Notes under the pieces: generated by a model
What the model saw: only the letters and a program-made list of their open reading frames with translations
The model's database searches: none
Told to the model about the DNA's origin: nothing
Shown: positions 13,747 through 25,790 of the stretch, one piece after another
How the letters are laid out: the number at the start of each line of letters is the position of its first letter
How positions within the stretch are numbered: position 1 is the stretch's first letter
Translations under genes and position numbers: made by a program
Origin: Melastoma dodecandrum
Lineage: Eukaryota > Streptophyta > Magnoliopsida > Myrtales > Melastomataceae
Direction: 5' to 3'
Length of the DNA: 64,000 nucleotides
Assembly: GCA_029817715.1 (NCBI GenBank)
Contig: JARUPY010000085.1
Span: 2,914,001-2,978,000, forward strand

Positions 13747-14701
13747 ATGCAAGGGATCACACGTGCCATCTGGTCTTGCCGGGACACTCTGAGGAATGCG
13801 ATCATGGGGCAAATGACCAAAAGGGACAGCATCCTGTCTCGCTTCGGATTCGTCTCCTCCCCTTCGAGGGTGCCACACAAGGGGCTTGAGAACGTGACCG
13901 TGGCTGATGTCCTGATGACGAAGGGCGATGAAAGAACTGGGAGCTGGCTGTGGTGTCGAACTGACGACACTGTCTACAATGCTGTAAAAAATGTATGCAT
14001 ACCCGTCCCTAACCCGCCTGCATGTAATAATATCAATACCCTGGCTATTTAGCTTGTTTTGTGACAGGGTGGTTTTTATTGATAATCGATCCAGATGGCC
14101 GAGAACAATATTGGGTCCCTGGTGGTTCTAAAGCCGGGAGAGCCGCAACTTATTGCTGGCATCGTCACAGAAAGAGGTCTATAGTTAATCCTCTTATATG
14201 CACCACTTGGCGACAAGGAAATCGCCCCATGAGGAAGCTAATCGATAGATTTGATGCAGATTACCTAAAGAAAGTAATTGCACAGGGGAGGTCATCCAAG
14301 TACACCAGAGTTGGGGAAATCATGACAGATGAAGTGAGTATTGTCGTTACAACGTGGCATCTGCCCTGTCCGACTAGTTTCCACTGATCGGTAAATCTTT
14401 CTCCGGGTTCAATCATCGTAGGGAAGGTTGATCACGGTCTCATCCGATACCAACATACTTCATGCCATGCAACTAATGACTGGTAAACTCGAAAAAGCCT
14501 CCTTTGCACTCACTACTCCCAACCATATCCTAACACCCATTTCCCCCTCCGAATGAAGACCATCACATCCGGCACGTCCCCGTGATCGACGGGAAGATAG
14601 TGGGGATGGTGTCTATAGTGGACGTCGTTCGAGCGGTGGTTGAGCAACAGAGCGGGGAGCTGAGTCGGTTAAACGACTTCATAAGGGGAGAATACTATTA
14701 A
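13747..14701 (+). CDS. CBSX3: CBS domain-containing protein CBSX3-like, mitochondrial
   Basis: Two-CBS-domain protein of the CBSX3 type, which in Arabidopsis is mitochondrial and modulates o-type thioredoxin. Exons: 13747-13992, 14095-14176, 14260-14333, 14422-14482, 14559-14701; all phases agree, giving 201 residues (family about 206). Residues 1 to about 45 form a basic presequence. Conserved blocks are VADVLMTKG, GSWLWCRTDDTVYNAVKN, NNIGSLVVLKPGEPQLIAGIVTER, YLKKVIAQGRSSKYTRVGEIMTDE, ITVSSDTNILHAMQLMTD and HVPVIDGKIVGMVSIVDVVRAVV. The start is ATG 13747 (MQGITRAIW), matching the family's MQG start. Intron 3 is only 88 bp and intron 4 only 76 bp. Confidence 0.93.
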
Positions 14702-15600
14702 CTACCCAAAAAGGAGAAAAAAACGACTATGTTTCCTCACATACCAACCAAAATTCTTGGGCATCTAAAATTACGATAAAAAGGGAATTGGTTGTACAAG
14801 AAAATGGTAAAAAGAAAGACTGATCAAATTGCATTGTCAAACATGCCTGAATGACCAATCCTAGAAAAGCTGTGATTAATGAAATGGGTATTGGTGGGGG
14901 GAGGAATCCTCAACATTTCATCATAAAAAGGTGATCCATTTCTTTTATCTGGGATTCCATTTGTGATCGTTGGTGTGTCGTTCCTATTAATGGATGGCAA
15001 AAAGAAACCAATCCTCATGAAAAGATGGAAATAGTAAAGGGGATTCCGAAACATCTGAGATTAATTTGAAGCAGATTCCTCCTTGCAAGTTGCTCTTGTT
15101 CCGTTTCCATCCACAAGCGACAATAAAATCTTAATTTCCCGGGAATCAAATACTCATCCCCAAGCCTCTTTTCATGTTGTCGTCCTAGTTTGTTAGTGTA
15201 AATGCAAGAAAGAAAACTATGCAATAAAATGGTAGTCTGAAGTTTGAATGGGGGATATATTCTTAATCTCCTAAGATAAAGAATCCCCCCCCCTCCCCTC
15301 CATTACGTCATTGATTAAAAAACCAAAAAACACAAGGAAGATCTCAGAAAATTCTCTTCATCGCATCTCTCCCCTTTTTTTTTGCGCCCGAGAATCGATC
15401 TTAAAGGGCAGCGACCGTCTTCCACCCGAGTGGTCCGTACTGTTTCTCGTTGAGGGAGAGGCTAAGAAGATGTTCTTTCGCATTAATGCTGTCGTCCGAG
15501 TGCCGGAATCATATCTGATCCGGCTGTTTAAGATGTCAAAACTCACATTATTGAGGGTTTTGTGTGCAATGATAAATTTAGCATGATTAAAGAAAGTGCA
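14702..15600. other. Intergenic, no gene seen
   Basis: 3' flank of CBSX3 followed by low-information sequence with a C-rich tract at about 15286-15300. The open frames here are short and resemble no family I recognise. Confidence 0.45.
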
Positions 15601-15991
15601 TTGGCACACGCGGAAACCCTCGGTATCGTATTGAACCGGATTCGGTCGTCGATCGAAAGTTAACGAAAAATAAAGGAGACAAAGAATTTACGTGGTTCGG
15701 TCAATCGACCTGCGTCCGTGGACGGAGAAGAAGATTTCACTATATTCAATGGAATACAAACTTTTGGTTGAGACCATCTCTAACCCCCTCGACCTACCCG
15801 AGTACAAGGTAAAATAGATGGCCCCACATATATCAGAAATCTGACAGGTAAATATATTCGTGATATAATCAAATATCATCCAATATATCTCCCCCAAGAG
15901 ATATATTCTCTCACCTTCCGTTCCGTATATTTCACGAATAAAATATACTCCAAATCACAGTATAACCGACTTGGTACACAAAATCCTAACA
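15601..15991 (-). mobile_element. LTR-like remnant (copia-type), probably a decayed solo LTR
   Basis: On the minus strand the segment opens TGTTAGGATTTTGTGTACC at 15991, a typical Copia LTR start. Its plus strand contains TTTACGTGGTTCGGTCAATC (about 15689), a phrase common in plant Copia LTRs. The order of elements (GCGGAA..., then TTACGTGG...) parallels the LTR of copia-1. I could not find a matching 5-bp duplication or a clean CA end near 15600, so the left end is approximate and the call tentative. Confidence 0.45.
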
Positions 15992-16221
15992 CTCGGAGGA
16001 ATCCTTTTCCATATTCTTTTCCTCCTCCTCCTTATAAGTAGCAAGGAATTGCACCAAACTTGTTTCCCAAAACAAAATCATATCATATCAAAAATCACCA
16101 TCGGGTCTGAAATCCCCCCCCCCCTCCCCCACCCACCCCACAACCTCGACTTTAAGACAAAATTAGTGATAACCTCCCCCATCTAGACCTTCCCCTCCTT
16201 TTACCATAAAAAGTCCGAGCC

Positions 16222-16470
16222 ATGTCATCCTCCTCGCACAATGGATCCTCGTCCTCGTGGACCCCGAGGCAGAACAAGAGGTTCGAGGACGCCCTCGCCC
16301 TTTACGACGAGGACACCCCGGACCGGTGGGAGAAGGTGGCCGGGGCAGTCGGAGGGAAAACGGCCGAGGAAGTGGAGAGGCATTACATGTTACTGGTCAG
16401 GGATTTGATGAGGATAGAGTTGGGGCAGGTCCGTTTTCCTAACTACAGGAACTTGGAGAATGGCTCTTAA
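16222..16470 (+). CDS. RADIALIS-like single-MYB (SANT) protein
   Basis: An 82-residue small MYB of the RAD/RL family (nuclear; in snapdragon RAD competes with DRIF-type MYBs for partner binding). One SANT/MYB domain occupies residues about 11-60: [35 protein letters not shown], with the first and second helix Trp, then [17 protein letters not shown]. Length and the Ser-rich N-terminus are typical. No DNA-binding second repeat, as expected. It is a single exon here. Upstream (16108-16135) is a C-rich stretch in the presumed leader. From memory, Arabidopsis RL6 lies in the same gene neighbourhood. Confidence 0.92.
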   Translation: MSSSSHNGSSSSWTPRQNKRFEDALALYDEDTPDRWEKVAGAVGGKTAEEVERHYMLLVRDLMRIELGQVRFPNYRNLENGS

Positions 16471-17073
16471 GGAGAAGGCGCCCGTGACATAACAAAACCT
16501 CAACATATGTACAATATCCTCCGGTAATGACTATTAACCCTTTCCAAGTAGGTAGCATTCACCGAGGACTACTCGCCGGCGGTTAGGCGCTGTAGGGTCG
16601 GAATCTACTACATAGATAATCTTCCAAAATGGGGTCAACTGAGGAGGTAGATATATAATATCATGCAACAAAAGAAAGAAAGGATCGATTTTGGATGTCG
16701 TAGCTAAGCATGCATCGACCGTTTTAGAGTTGACCTTTGTGTTTTTAATATGGAAAGGGCTTGTCCTTGAGCTTAACGTTGATGGGATGGTTTTACTATT
16801 GTGCAGGCCGAAGGGGCGGCGTTGCCTTATGAGAGTGGCAAAGGCTATGCTTTGGAGGATGTTGGTGGTGGTGGTGTTTCATAAATTACCAAAGTAACTG
16901 GTGATGTGGAAAAGCAAGTAGTGACATAATATATATAAAAAAGGGCATCCTTTTAATTTATGTGATGTGGAGAGTGAGTGACGATGGGCTTATATCTGCC
17001 GTTGTTTTAGTATTGCTGTGGAATGATAATAATAATAATAATAATTGTCAGGGAAACGAGGAACCGGAAAAAG
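16471..17073. other. Intergenic, no gene seen
   Basis: 3' flank of the RADIALIS-like gene. It contains a short TAA microsatellite (about 17027-17044) and no convincing coding sequence. Confidence 0.45.
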
Positions 17074-17146
17074 TGGAGATGCGGGGTATCGATCCCCGTA
17101 CCTCTCGCATGCTAAGCGAGCGCTCTACCATCTGAGCTACATCCCC
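17074..17146 (-). tRNA. tRNA-Ala (anticodon AGC)
   Basis: The 73-nt minus-strand sequence folds as a cloverleaf. Acceptor stem GGGGATG pairs with CATCTCC, including the G3:U70 wobble that identifies alanine tRNAs; the discriminator base is A. The D arm contains TAGCTCAGATGGTAGAGC (box A). The anticodon stem CTCGC/GCGAG encloses TTAGCAT (anticodon AGC). The T arm GGGGATCGATACCCC contains a box B-like GATCGATACC. There is no intron, and CCA is not encoded, as normal for nuclear genes. Confidence 0.96.
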
Positions 17147-18151
17147 TACTATTTTATTAATTATAAAATATATAAACTCGAAAAATATGTGATAGTTGAG
17201 CACCTCCTGCAAGGGAAAACGAACCGCGGCGGCGGCGGCGACAACAACGACGGAAAAGTCCCTGGGCGTCCAAAGAAGTGACTGCCGGCGTTTTTTTTTT
17301 AATGAGCAGATGGATGATTCATATGGGCTGGTTCTTATCGGGCTTAAACGTCACGAGCCCATTATCCCCCCCCCCCCCCGGCTGTTTATAAGGTGGCTAG
17401 ATAGATAGGGTGACCCCCATCGAAACCAAAACCAATCAGTAGGAATATCAATAATTAATTAAAAGACCAAAACTCCATGATATTTTAATTTCTTCAGGGA
17501 CACGTGTCTGCTTGTCGTGCAGAAAGCAAAATAATGGTGACAATTCTCTATGCCTCGATGATTTGGACATCGAGAAGTGTTCGTAGTGTTCGAGAGGTGC
17601 ACGTGGCAGTCACTTTTGGATCTTGTCGGGAGATGCCACTTCCCGTCAAGAGAAAAAACACAACCAAAATGATATTTAATGTAAAGAAGAAAAAGTTATA
17701 TATTCCGAATAATCGTCTCATAAGAAAACGACTTTTCCCATTGCGAAATAAAACTTAAAAAAAAAAAAGTTAACGATGCGTATTAATTAAAAGTTATTTC
17801 GATTTTGGTAAAAAATAACACAACTTAAGAATTGACTATGTTTTGTTTTGTACGTAGGCGGAGGGAGGCCGGGGGGCAATCTCAATAAATGAAAAGGAGA
17901 ACCTTAAAAAATTAAAAGGGAACGACCCCCGCCGCCTAAATCATCAGCATTTTGATCTTCCTTTCCGTCCTTCTCTTCTCTTCTGGCTCGACTTTCTTCG
18001 TCTTCCTTCTCACTTCCCCAGCCTACTCTTCTCACCATCTCCTCGGATCCCTTCCCATCCCTTGCTCTTCCCCTCCCCCCACCACCACCCCCGGTCTTGG
18101 CTTTTCGCCGAACTCCTCTTCATCTTCGGATTCCTGTCTGAAGGAAAAAGG
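17147..18151. other. Intergenic and 5' leader of the sugar transporter
   Basis: About 1 kb without a recognisable gene. It contains a long C tract (about 17367-17380) and AT-rich sequence. The last 200 bp (about 17950-18151) are CT-rich and are probably the 5' UTR of the sugar transporter. Confidence 0.45.
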
Positions 18152-21100
18152 ATGAGTTTCAGGGAAGACAATGAGGACGGGAGGAACCTCGCCAAGCCCT
18201 TCCTTCACACCGGCAGCTGGTACAGGATGAGTTCCAGGCAGTCCAGCATGATGGGCTCCTCCGCCGCCATGCGTGAGAGCTCTATTTCGGTAGTCGCTTG
18301 CGTTCTCATCGTGGCCCTCGGCCCTATCCAGTTCGGTTTCACGGTAACCCCGACACCTCTTGTTCACTTCAAATTCCCCCGTCGTTAGATTCGTTTAGTT
18401 CCCGGATCGCCGAGAGTTTGTTGTGTCGGAAGGCATGTGAGATCTGGGTAGTTTGAGATTGGTGATGTGATGTCTCCACAAAAAATAAAATAAAAAATAA
18501 AAAGAGCTTTTTGTTTTACCGTTGCGTATCTTCTTTGTTGGTATTGATCGGTTTTGGTGTCACGACAGGCAGGTTATTCATCCCCCACCCAATCGGCTAT
18601 TGTGAGCGATCTTTCGCTTACCGTGTCGGAGGTATGTGCCTTGATACTTTTCTGTAACATAGTTCGGCTTCCATCATGTCGGGAGGGCTTGGTGCTAACT
18701 GGAGTGCTGGGGTCAGTTCTCCCTGTTCGGGTCTTTATCTAATGTAGGTGCCATGGTGGGGGCAATTGCCAGCGGTCAGATATCAGAATACATCGGTCGA
18801 AAAGGGGTAGGGTTGAGATGTTACTCCTGCAGGCGTGGAATCTCGTGACAGTATGTTGACGTATTTTAGTTGAGAAATGTTCTTTTGTTTGCTGCAGTCT
18901 TTGATGGTTGCTGCCATCCCAAATATAATTGGTTGGCTTGCGATATCCTTTGCCCATGTGAGTTCCTGTATGAAGTATGGTTAATGGCATCAGAACACGT
19001 GAGTGTACGCGTGACATGGCTGGTGTTTACTTTTAGGATTCTTCTTTTCTCTACATGGGTAGATTACTTGAGGGCTTTGGTGTGGGCATAATTTCCTACA
19101 CGGTATGTTCTGATTCTCGTGAAAGAGTTCATTTGTATGGTTTCAAATTTGTCTTAGGAATTTGTCGGCATAGCACCAAATCAGCTGCTCTTCTGTTTAT
19201 AGGTCCCCGTATACATAGCGGAGATAGCTCCTCAAAATATGAGAGGTGCTTTGGGCTCTGTGAATCAGGTCAGCATTTCTTTAGTAAAGCCTCTGCTGCT
19301 GTATTCTGAGATTTTAGTGTGCTTTACTGAGAATTTTTACTGAATCCTTGTTCTTTAGCTCTCCGTGACGATCGGGATTATGCTGGCTTACCTTTTGGGA
19401 CTTTTTCTTAATTGGAGAATTCTCGCTGTTCTAGGTAATCCTTTCACATTGACTGGTTTATTTTATTTTATTCTATTCCTGTATGTACCTCCGGAAAAAG
19501 CTTCTATCATTCTTTCCTTAATGAAGGTGCAGTCACAGCCTCCCCCTCCCCCCCGCCCCCCCCAAAAAAAAAGAGAATGCAGAAATGAATTTTCTCATCT
19601 GACTTGTTCTCCATACTTTGTTGAGATTCTCGTCTTCATGATTACATGTTTTGAGTTGGCTTTGTGTAGTTAGCTCAAAGTTGATGGTTTGCATGGCATA
19701 CTCCATTGCAGGGATACTTCCTTGTACAATCTTGATACCGGGACTATTCTTCATTCCTGAATCTCCTCGTTGGCTGGTAAAGTATCATACTTAAATCTCA
19801 CTTATTTTTTTTCATATTTGTCTGAAATTACTAATCCCGTGTTTTATTTATCTTTTTAAGGCAAAAATGGGCATGACAGAAGAGTTTGAGGTATCGCTGC
19901 AAGTCCTTCGAGGGTTTGACACAGACATATCACAGGAAGTTAATGAGATCAAGGTAACAAATGCAGAGAAGTTATTATTCGAGTCAGAATTCCAGTTTTT
20001 TTTTCTATTACGTCGCTAGTTCAATTCCCCCCCCCCCCAATCACGTTTTTCAACTAAATTTTCCATATTGTGAACTAACTTACAGAGATCTGTTGCTTCA
20101 ACTTCTAGAAGAACAACCATTCGGTTCTCTGAACTCAAGCAAAGAAGATATTGGTACCCCTTGATGGTCCGTAACATTGTCCTCTAATTTGTTGCATTTT
20201 TTTGCAGCAGTCTGTTTTCCAAATTGATGTTTGCTTTCTCTCCATATCACTGTTGGCAGGTTGGGATCGGTTTGCTTGTTCTGCAACAGCTCAGCGGAAT
20301 TAATGGAGTAGAGTTCTATTCAAGTACAATTTTTGAATCTGCTGGTAAGTGCATGGTTTTTCTCCCTATATCCAGTGGAGATTAAGTACAGTAATTTTAA
20401 ACTTTAAAGCTCGGTGTAATGACGAAAATGGTGATCATGGAAATCTGGATTTTCTGATTACTTGTTTACTGAGCGAGTTCGACGAGCATCATCGCAAGCT
20501 GTTGATTAAAGTTTATACAATTTTCTTCATAATTTTTTGCCTCAGTAAGATCTTGGGCTTCTCTTGATTGTCTATCCTAAAAGCATCTCATAAACTATTG
20601 TGCATTCTTGATCTGTAATGTAGGAGAAAACTGATGTTCCATCTAGGGAATTAGTTATTGCTATTGTTGCTTCCACAAATAAGTGTATAATTCGCTTTGT
20701 TGAAGGTTGTTCTCCTTTTGAATTGTGTGTCAAACAGGGGTTACATCGAGTAATGCAGCAACTTTTGGGCTTGGGGCTGTTCAGGTATAGCGTAGTGTTA
20801 ATCGAACGACAATCAATAGTTGTATAGATAGAGTAACAAAAATATTGCTGTTGTTGTCTAGGTTGTTGCAACTGCAGTTACCACTTGGTTGGTGGATAAG
20901 GCAGGCCGCCGGCTTCTTCTTTTAGTGAGTCTTCAGGGGCATTTCGTTTCAACTTTAGGAAATGAAACTTCTGCGATAAAATTATTCATTTTCATATTTT
21001 TGCAGATTTCTTCAGCTGGAATGACTGCTAGTCTCTTGCTGGTTGCTGTAGCATTCTTCGCCCAGGTAACGTCACACATAAGTTGATCTATGTCAAGCCA

Positions 21101-21824
21101 TGGCAATAGAGTTCTCATTTTCCTTCTTGTTCGTGAATTGTTTCAGGACTTCATTTCAGAGAGTTCCACACTTTATAACATTTTTAGCATTTTGGCAGTG
21201 GTTGGTGTTGTGGTATGTTCCAAGTCTCATACACTAACAGATTTATTAGTGTTCCCCTTCGTTTTTATCTGTGTTCTTATTTATGTTCGTATTGCCTATC
21301 GCATTATTCTCCTTCCTTTGCAGTTGATGGTGGTAACATTCTCTCTGGGAGTAGGGGCAATTCCATGGGTTATAATGTCCGAGGTAAAGCTAGCGCTCAT
21401 AAACTTGTTAATGACTGACCCTGAAGATGTGGAATAAATTATAACGACGGTCGTAAATTTCTATCGGATTTTTCTTCATTGGCTTGAATCATGCGTTATT
21501 AACTTCGCACTTCAGATTCTCCCGATCAACATCAAAGGCCTCGCTGGAAGTGTTGCGACCCTCTTCAACTGGCTCTTTTCCTTCGTGGTCACCATGACAG
21601 CAAACCTTATGTTGGATTGGAGCAGTGGAGGTCCCTCCTTTCCCGTCTCAAAGGATTTTGTACGCATTCAATTAGTTCTTTCCTGACACAAGTCATTTGT
21701 ATTTCAAACAGGTACCTTCACAATCTACATGGTAGTATGCGCATTTACAGTCGCGTTTGTCGCCATCTGGGTGCCAGAGACCAAGGGAAGAGCACTAGAA
21801 GAAATCCAAAGGTCCTTTCGATGA
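18152..21824 (+). CDS. ERDL6: ERD6-like sugar transporter (vacuolar MFS monosaccharide exporter type)
   Basis: Major facilitator sugar carrier of the ERD6-like 6 type, known as a tonoplast proton-coupled glucose exporter. I resolved 18 exons, all GT-AG with consistent phase: 18152-18343, 18569-18631, 18717-18806, 18898-18957, 19037-19102, 19203-19268, 19359-19434, 19712-19776, 19861-19953, 20086-20166, 20260-20344, 20738-20784, 20862-20924, 21006-21065, 21147-21212, 21324-21383, 21516-21630, 21712-21824. Product 486 residues, close to Arabidopsis. Signatures: [10 protein letters not shown] in the first loop, [11 protein letters not shown] (loop 2-3), [55 protein letters not shown], and C-terminal [13 protein letters not shown]. 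The N-terminal tail holds Ser-rich [11 protein letters not shown]. Nothing broken. Confidence 0.97.
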
Positions 21825-22394
21825 TTCTCCTGCTGAAGAAGCTTAATCTGTCATCCCCAGCTATTCCCCTCGTAGAAATAAACAGGTAGATCTAGTCCTT
21901 GGCGATAATGAGCAATAGTTCTTTGCGCCTTTGACCACCATACAGGGTCATTAGGTGTTATGTAAAAACCTGGGAAATTTTTGGCCTTATTTCGAGAACT
22001 TGAATGTTTTTTCTTCTTGGGGTTCCATGCATTTAATGTAGAACGAAGATTCATATAATATATAGCGAAGTGGATATGGCTTCATTCCTATGAGAATCTG
22101 ACCAAATATTCAGCAGAGAGGCAGACGCTCAACAAGCAGTCAAGTCTTCAAAACGAGTAACAACCTGCGACAGGTAGGAATATGATGCAAGTTCGTTCAA
22201 GTAGGCCAAGTAGAAGTAGTAGCACTTTCCCAAGAAAATGAGACCACCACTGCAAGTCAGTCGAAAGATCCAACAGTCTCTGACTAAGGTTATAATTGAG
22301 TAACTATCTCGGTTTGATCTAAACAACCGTCAAATGTTAGGTAACAACATTCTTGAGACGATCACATGGTTATATTAGTAACCGATTCAGCCGA
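21825..22394. other. Convergent 3' flanks of sugar transporter and Maf gene
   Basis: About 570 bp between two stop codons of converging genes. It contains probable 3' UTR and polyadenylation regions of both; no coding signal. Confidence 0.5.
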
Positions 22395-24216
22395 TCATAG
22401 AGCATCCTTGATGAGTTTCTCTGGCAGAGCCTTCAGCAGGCCCATCACGCTGTCGGTTGTTCCAGCCTGGAGAACACAGCCAGCCGGTTAGTAGCATAGC
22501 ATGGATCACTCCACAGTTACATGCATCCCTGACAAGTTACTCGGCAAAGTGGACACAAGAATTACAGGAAAAATAGAGAACTAACCACTCTTTTCACATA
22601 CGGTACAATTGACGGATGCTCTATGATTAGTCCACCGGCAGATTTTAGCACGATCCCTTCCATGATCTGCGAGAAAGATAAACAAGAGCAAGGATACCAA
22701 ATAGCCTGTAAGGAAGCATGAACTGGAAAACCTACCAGATCACATAATATGCAAACAGAAAAAGAAATTCACACCAGCGTCTCGATGACTTCGTCGGGTA
22801 TTTCGTCGAAGCGAATCTGCAAAGAAAAACCAAAGGTTGCCTGAGCTTATTCAGGAGAATAATAGCCATAACTAAGCTTAAAAAATCACTCGAGCTAAGG
22901 GAAATCTAATGTTGTCCAAGAGAAATTTCTGGCACGACCAACCATCTAAAATTTCATGGAGGTTAAATTGCCGTAAATATCACAGATCCAAGAAAACAAT
23001 TGGTTATATAGCAAGAGACACTACACACGGAACACTTTAGGTTGATGAAATGCTGAATTTTTAGTAGCGGTAGCAAGAGCGTGCCGGCATATTGTAATGA
23101 TGCCAAAAATCTAAGTTCAAAGCAATAGAGTAGACACTATGTTTATACCCCAGATAGCCTAACAATAGTGAGGTACTGCCTCTATGTTCTCGAAAGTACA
23201 GATTTTTAGCAGTCAAATGATGAAGAAAAACACTACCTCCACGCGGTCCATTCCTCCTTTCCTGGTCCCACTTTTTAGATTAGTGACGAGAACAGAACTC
23301 ACAGTTGCAGCATATCCACCCGAGTAGCCTGAGCTTGATCATTTATGTCAGTAGAAAGGTCGTATAAAAAGAGATGGGTGTAGATAAGTTTCAAACCCTA
23401 CCTTTGAGAAATTTCCGTGCTTCTTCCTCGCTGGATGACTTTTCTCTTACAGCACCTTCATAGACCACCACCTCAAATATCATTTTGATACAGTACGAGA
23501 CGAGTCAAATCAGGGAAGCAAAATAACATCTTATCTATAGAATACGAGAAACATTCCTAAACCTAAAGACTTACTTTATCACAGGTTATTAACAGAGTTG
23601 GTTTTTCATCTGTGTTGTAATCACTATGAGGCAACTTCTGGCATATAGCTTCTGCCTGAGAAGATGTTCTTGAACAGAGTTAGCTAAGTGCTGGTCCAAA
23701 CAGCAGAGATCCAATCTACTTGCCGACACAATCATCAAAAGGGGAAGAAACAAACCATGGTATGCCTGAAATCCCACCACAAACCAACAGCAGAAATGGA
23801 TAAATTCGATTGAATCGCAAACCAAAGCTGAAAACTAACCAACCCCCAACTAAAACTAAACAACCGGGGATTGCAACCATCGAAGTGCCAGGACACAAAA
23901 AATCAACCTTAGCCTCAGCAAGGGCCATCACCAGGTCGTCGGGACCATCCTTCCGAATGGCCTTCTCATCAATATCAGCAGTCTACGGAACCAAAGGATC
24001 AAACCCCTACCAACACCACCACCATTAAACCCAGATTGTTCATGTCATTACCATTCGTAACCCATATCATCCAGCACTTTCCGCCTTGCCCCAGAAGCAG
24101 AACCCAACATTAACTGCCAAAAAACCCGAGGGAACCAAATCAACGCCGAAGGAAAGAGACGCCAACTCAGTCGAAAAACGCCGCTTTACGTTGAACGAAG
24201 TATCGTCGTACTGCAT
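22395..24216 (-). CDS. Maf-like nucleoside triphosphate pyrophosphatase
   Basis: Maf/HAM1-family house-cleaning pyrophosphatase that hydrolyses non-canonical NTPs. Nine exons on the minus strand: 24216-24190, 24113-24052, 23982-23908, 23655-23575, 23471-23402, 23328-23237, 22816-22775, 22666-22586, 22466-22395; about 200 residues. Motifs: LGSASGARRKVL (N-terminal phosphate loop), ADIDEKAIR, ITCDKVVVYEG, REKSSSEEEARKFL, GYSGGYAATVSSV, EGIVLKSAGGLIIEH and GTTDSVMGL. Two oddities. Exon 2 to exon 3 does not join in frame with GT-AG splicing (one nucleotide short, and about four residues expected before TADID are missing). The usual catalytic SDTVV motif reads CDKVV (Asp kept, Thr to Lys). The start MQYDDTSFN at 24216 matches the short family N-terminus; the open frame upstream has no ATG. 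Confidence 0.85.
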
Positions 24217-24936
24217 CTCAAGACCACGGATTCCGCCGGCCCGGCTAGCGGCGGCGACGACAGAGGACCCAACCGATCCAACGGTTCTTGTCCGAGGTTT
24301 CGTCGGAGGCGAGACTGGACACGTGGCGACCACCCGTTTGGTAATCCTAGAACCCCTCCAGTTTCAAAATAACATTAGTAAAAAAAATCGAAATAACAAT
24401 CATTTTTAAAATTTATTAAATAATAATTTTAAATGTACAGGAGAAGAACTAATTTATCGAAAAAAAAAGTGAACCGTGAGGAGAAGATTAAGAAAATATA
24501 CAAGAGAAAGAACGTAGAAAGAGTTTCTTTATTGATTTCGATCGAAGGTATAAAATACTTCTTATAAAGTCCTCTATTTATAGTATGACCAAATGAAACA
24601 TCTCGGTAGATGAAGAATCTCGGCAGTTACTACTCGAAATCATAATGGAATTCACAAATATTCATAATAAGTTCAACTTCAAATAAATTAAGTATTTTAA
24701 TATTAATTTATGAGTATTATTTGATAAAGTTAGTAAACTATTTTACGAAATATTTTCTATAAACATTATTTTGAAAGATATATCTCGGAACAATTGTAAT
24801 ACCATCCTTTTTATAGCTAAATCATATAAAGTCTTGGAGCTTTGTTTCAAAAGAATGTTAGTCGAAAAAAATATCATAATTTTTAAAAATTATCAAGTCT
24901 CAATTTCTTCAATTCCTTAAAGAAAGTCGTGTTCAA
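24217..24936. other. Intergenic; AT-rich, possible LTR fragment at about 24440-24640
   Basis: Upstream of the Maf gene. On the minus strand, about 24640-24440 reads CTATAAATAGAGGAC followed by TCAATAAAGAAACTCTTTC, an arrangement seen in plant LTRs (TATA box then leader). No partner LTR or duplication was found, so this is only suggestive. The remainder is AT-rich without coding signal. Confidence 0.35.
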
Positions 24937-24945
24937 TTAAAAATT

Positions 24946-25662
24946 GGCCAAATTATCAAATTTATCCTGAACTTTGCAACTTTTTTCCGATCTAACCTGA
25001 ACTTTGAATAATATTACCACACATCCCAACCTTCGGCCGTTATATCAAATGTGACCTCCGTCACCCTAAACCTCTAACGGCGTCCTACGTGGCCCGATCA
25101 CGGCGTTTATTCGCCGTTTAATTCGTACGTGGCGCTGAAGTGATAACACGTGGACATGCCACGAAATGAAAAAAAAAAAATTCGCAATCGGGGGGGGGGA
25201 GGGGGTGAGTCGAAATTAGGGCAGAAATTCCCAAATCGAAATTAGGGCAAAAATACCTCCTGACACCCATCCCTCTCCGGAGCACTCGTCACAGCAGGAA
25301 GCGTCCTCTTTTGCGTCATCACTCCGGAGCACTCCTCACACCCGTCCTCGGGAGCGTCCTATTTTGCGTCTGGGTTCATCGGAAGCGTCTCCGAAGCATC
25401 CTCTCCTCACAGCCGTGGTTCACCGGTAAGTCTTCGAGGGATGTTCGTGCTTTGCTGGCTGTGCTTGGTCATGGGTTGTTCTCCAAGCATATATACTTGG
25501 TCATGGGTTGTTCTTCGCGCGTGTGCGTGCTTTAGTGGCTGTTTGGTGTGTGTGCGTGCTTTAGTGGCTGTTTGTGATTTCCTTGGCGGGTGATGGTGAT
25601 GATTTCCAGAATTTTTGTATAGTAATAATTCATGGTTGAAGATTGATGTCAGCATGATTGAA
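24946..25662 (+). repeat. Left terminal inverted repeat of the MULE
   Basis: About 717 bp, inverted copy of 26725-27439. It contains a GC-rich CRE-like block (ACGGCGTTTATTCGCCG), a G tract near 25189-25200, and two internal short duplications: TTGGTCATGGGTTGTTC (about 25465 and 25497) and a GTGCGTGCTTTAGTGGCTGT unit (about 25522 and 25551). Similarity to the right arm stops at TGATTGAA (25655-25662). Confidence 0.9.
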
Positions 25663-25790
25663 AGACCATCTGCAACGGGGACTGTTGAAAGACCAAGTTC
25701 TGTCACGGCCCTGGTAATTGATATCCCTTCATTGTGTTGCTACTTTGTTTCATTCTTCATTGTGCGAATTGCATTGCAATTTCCTTTTAC

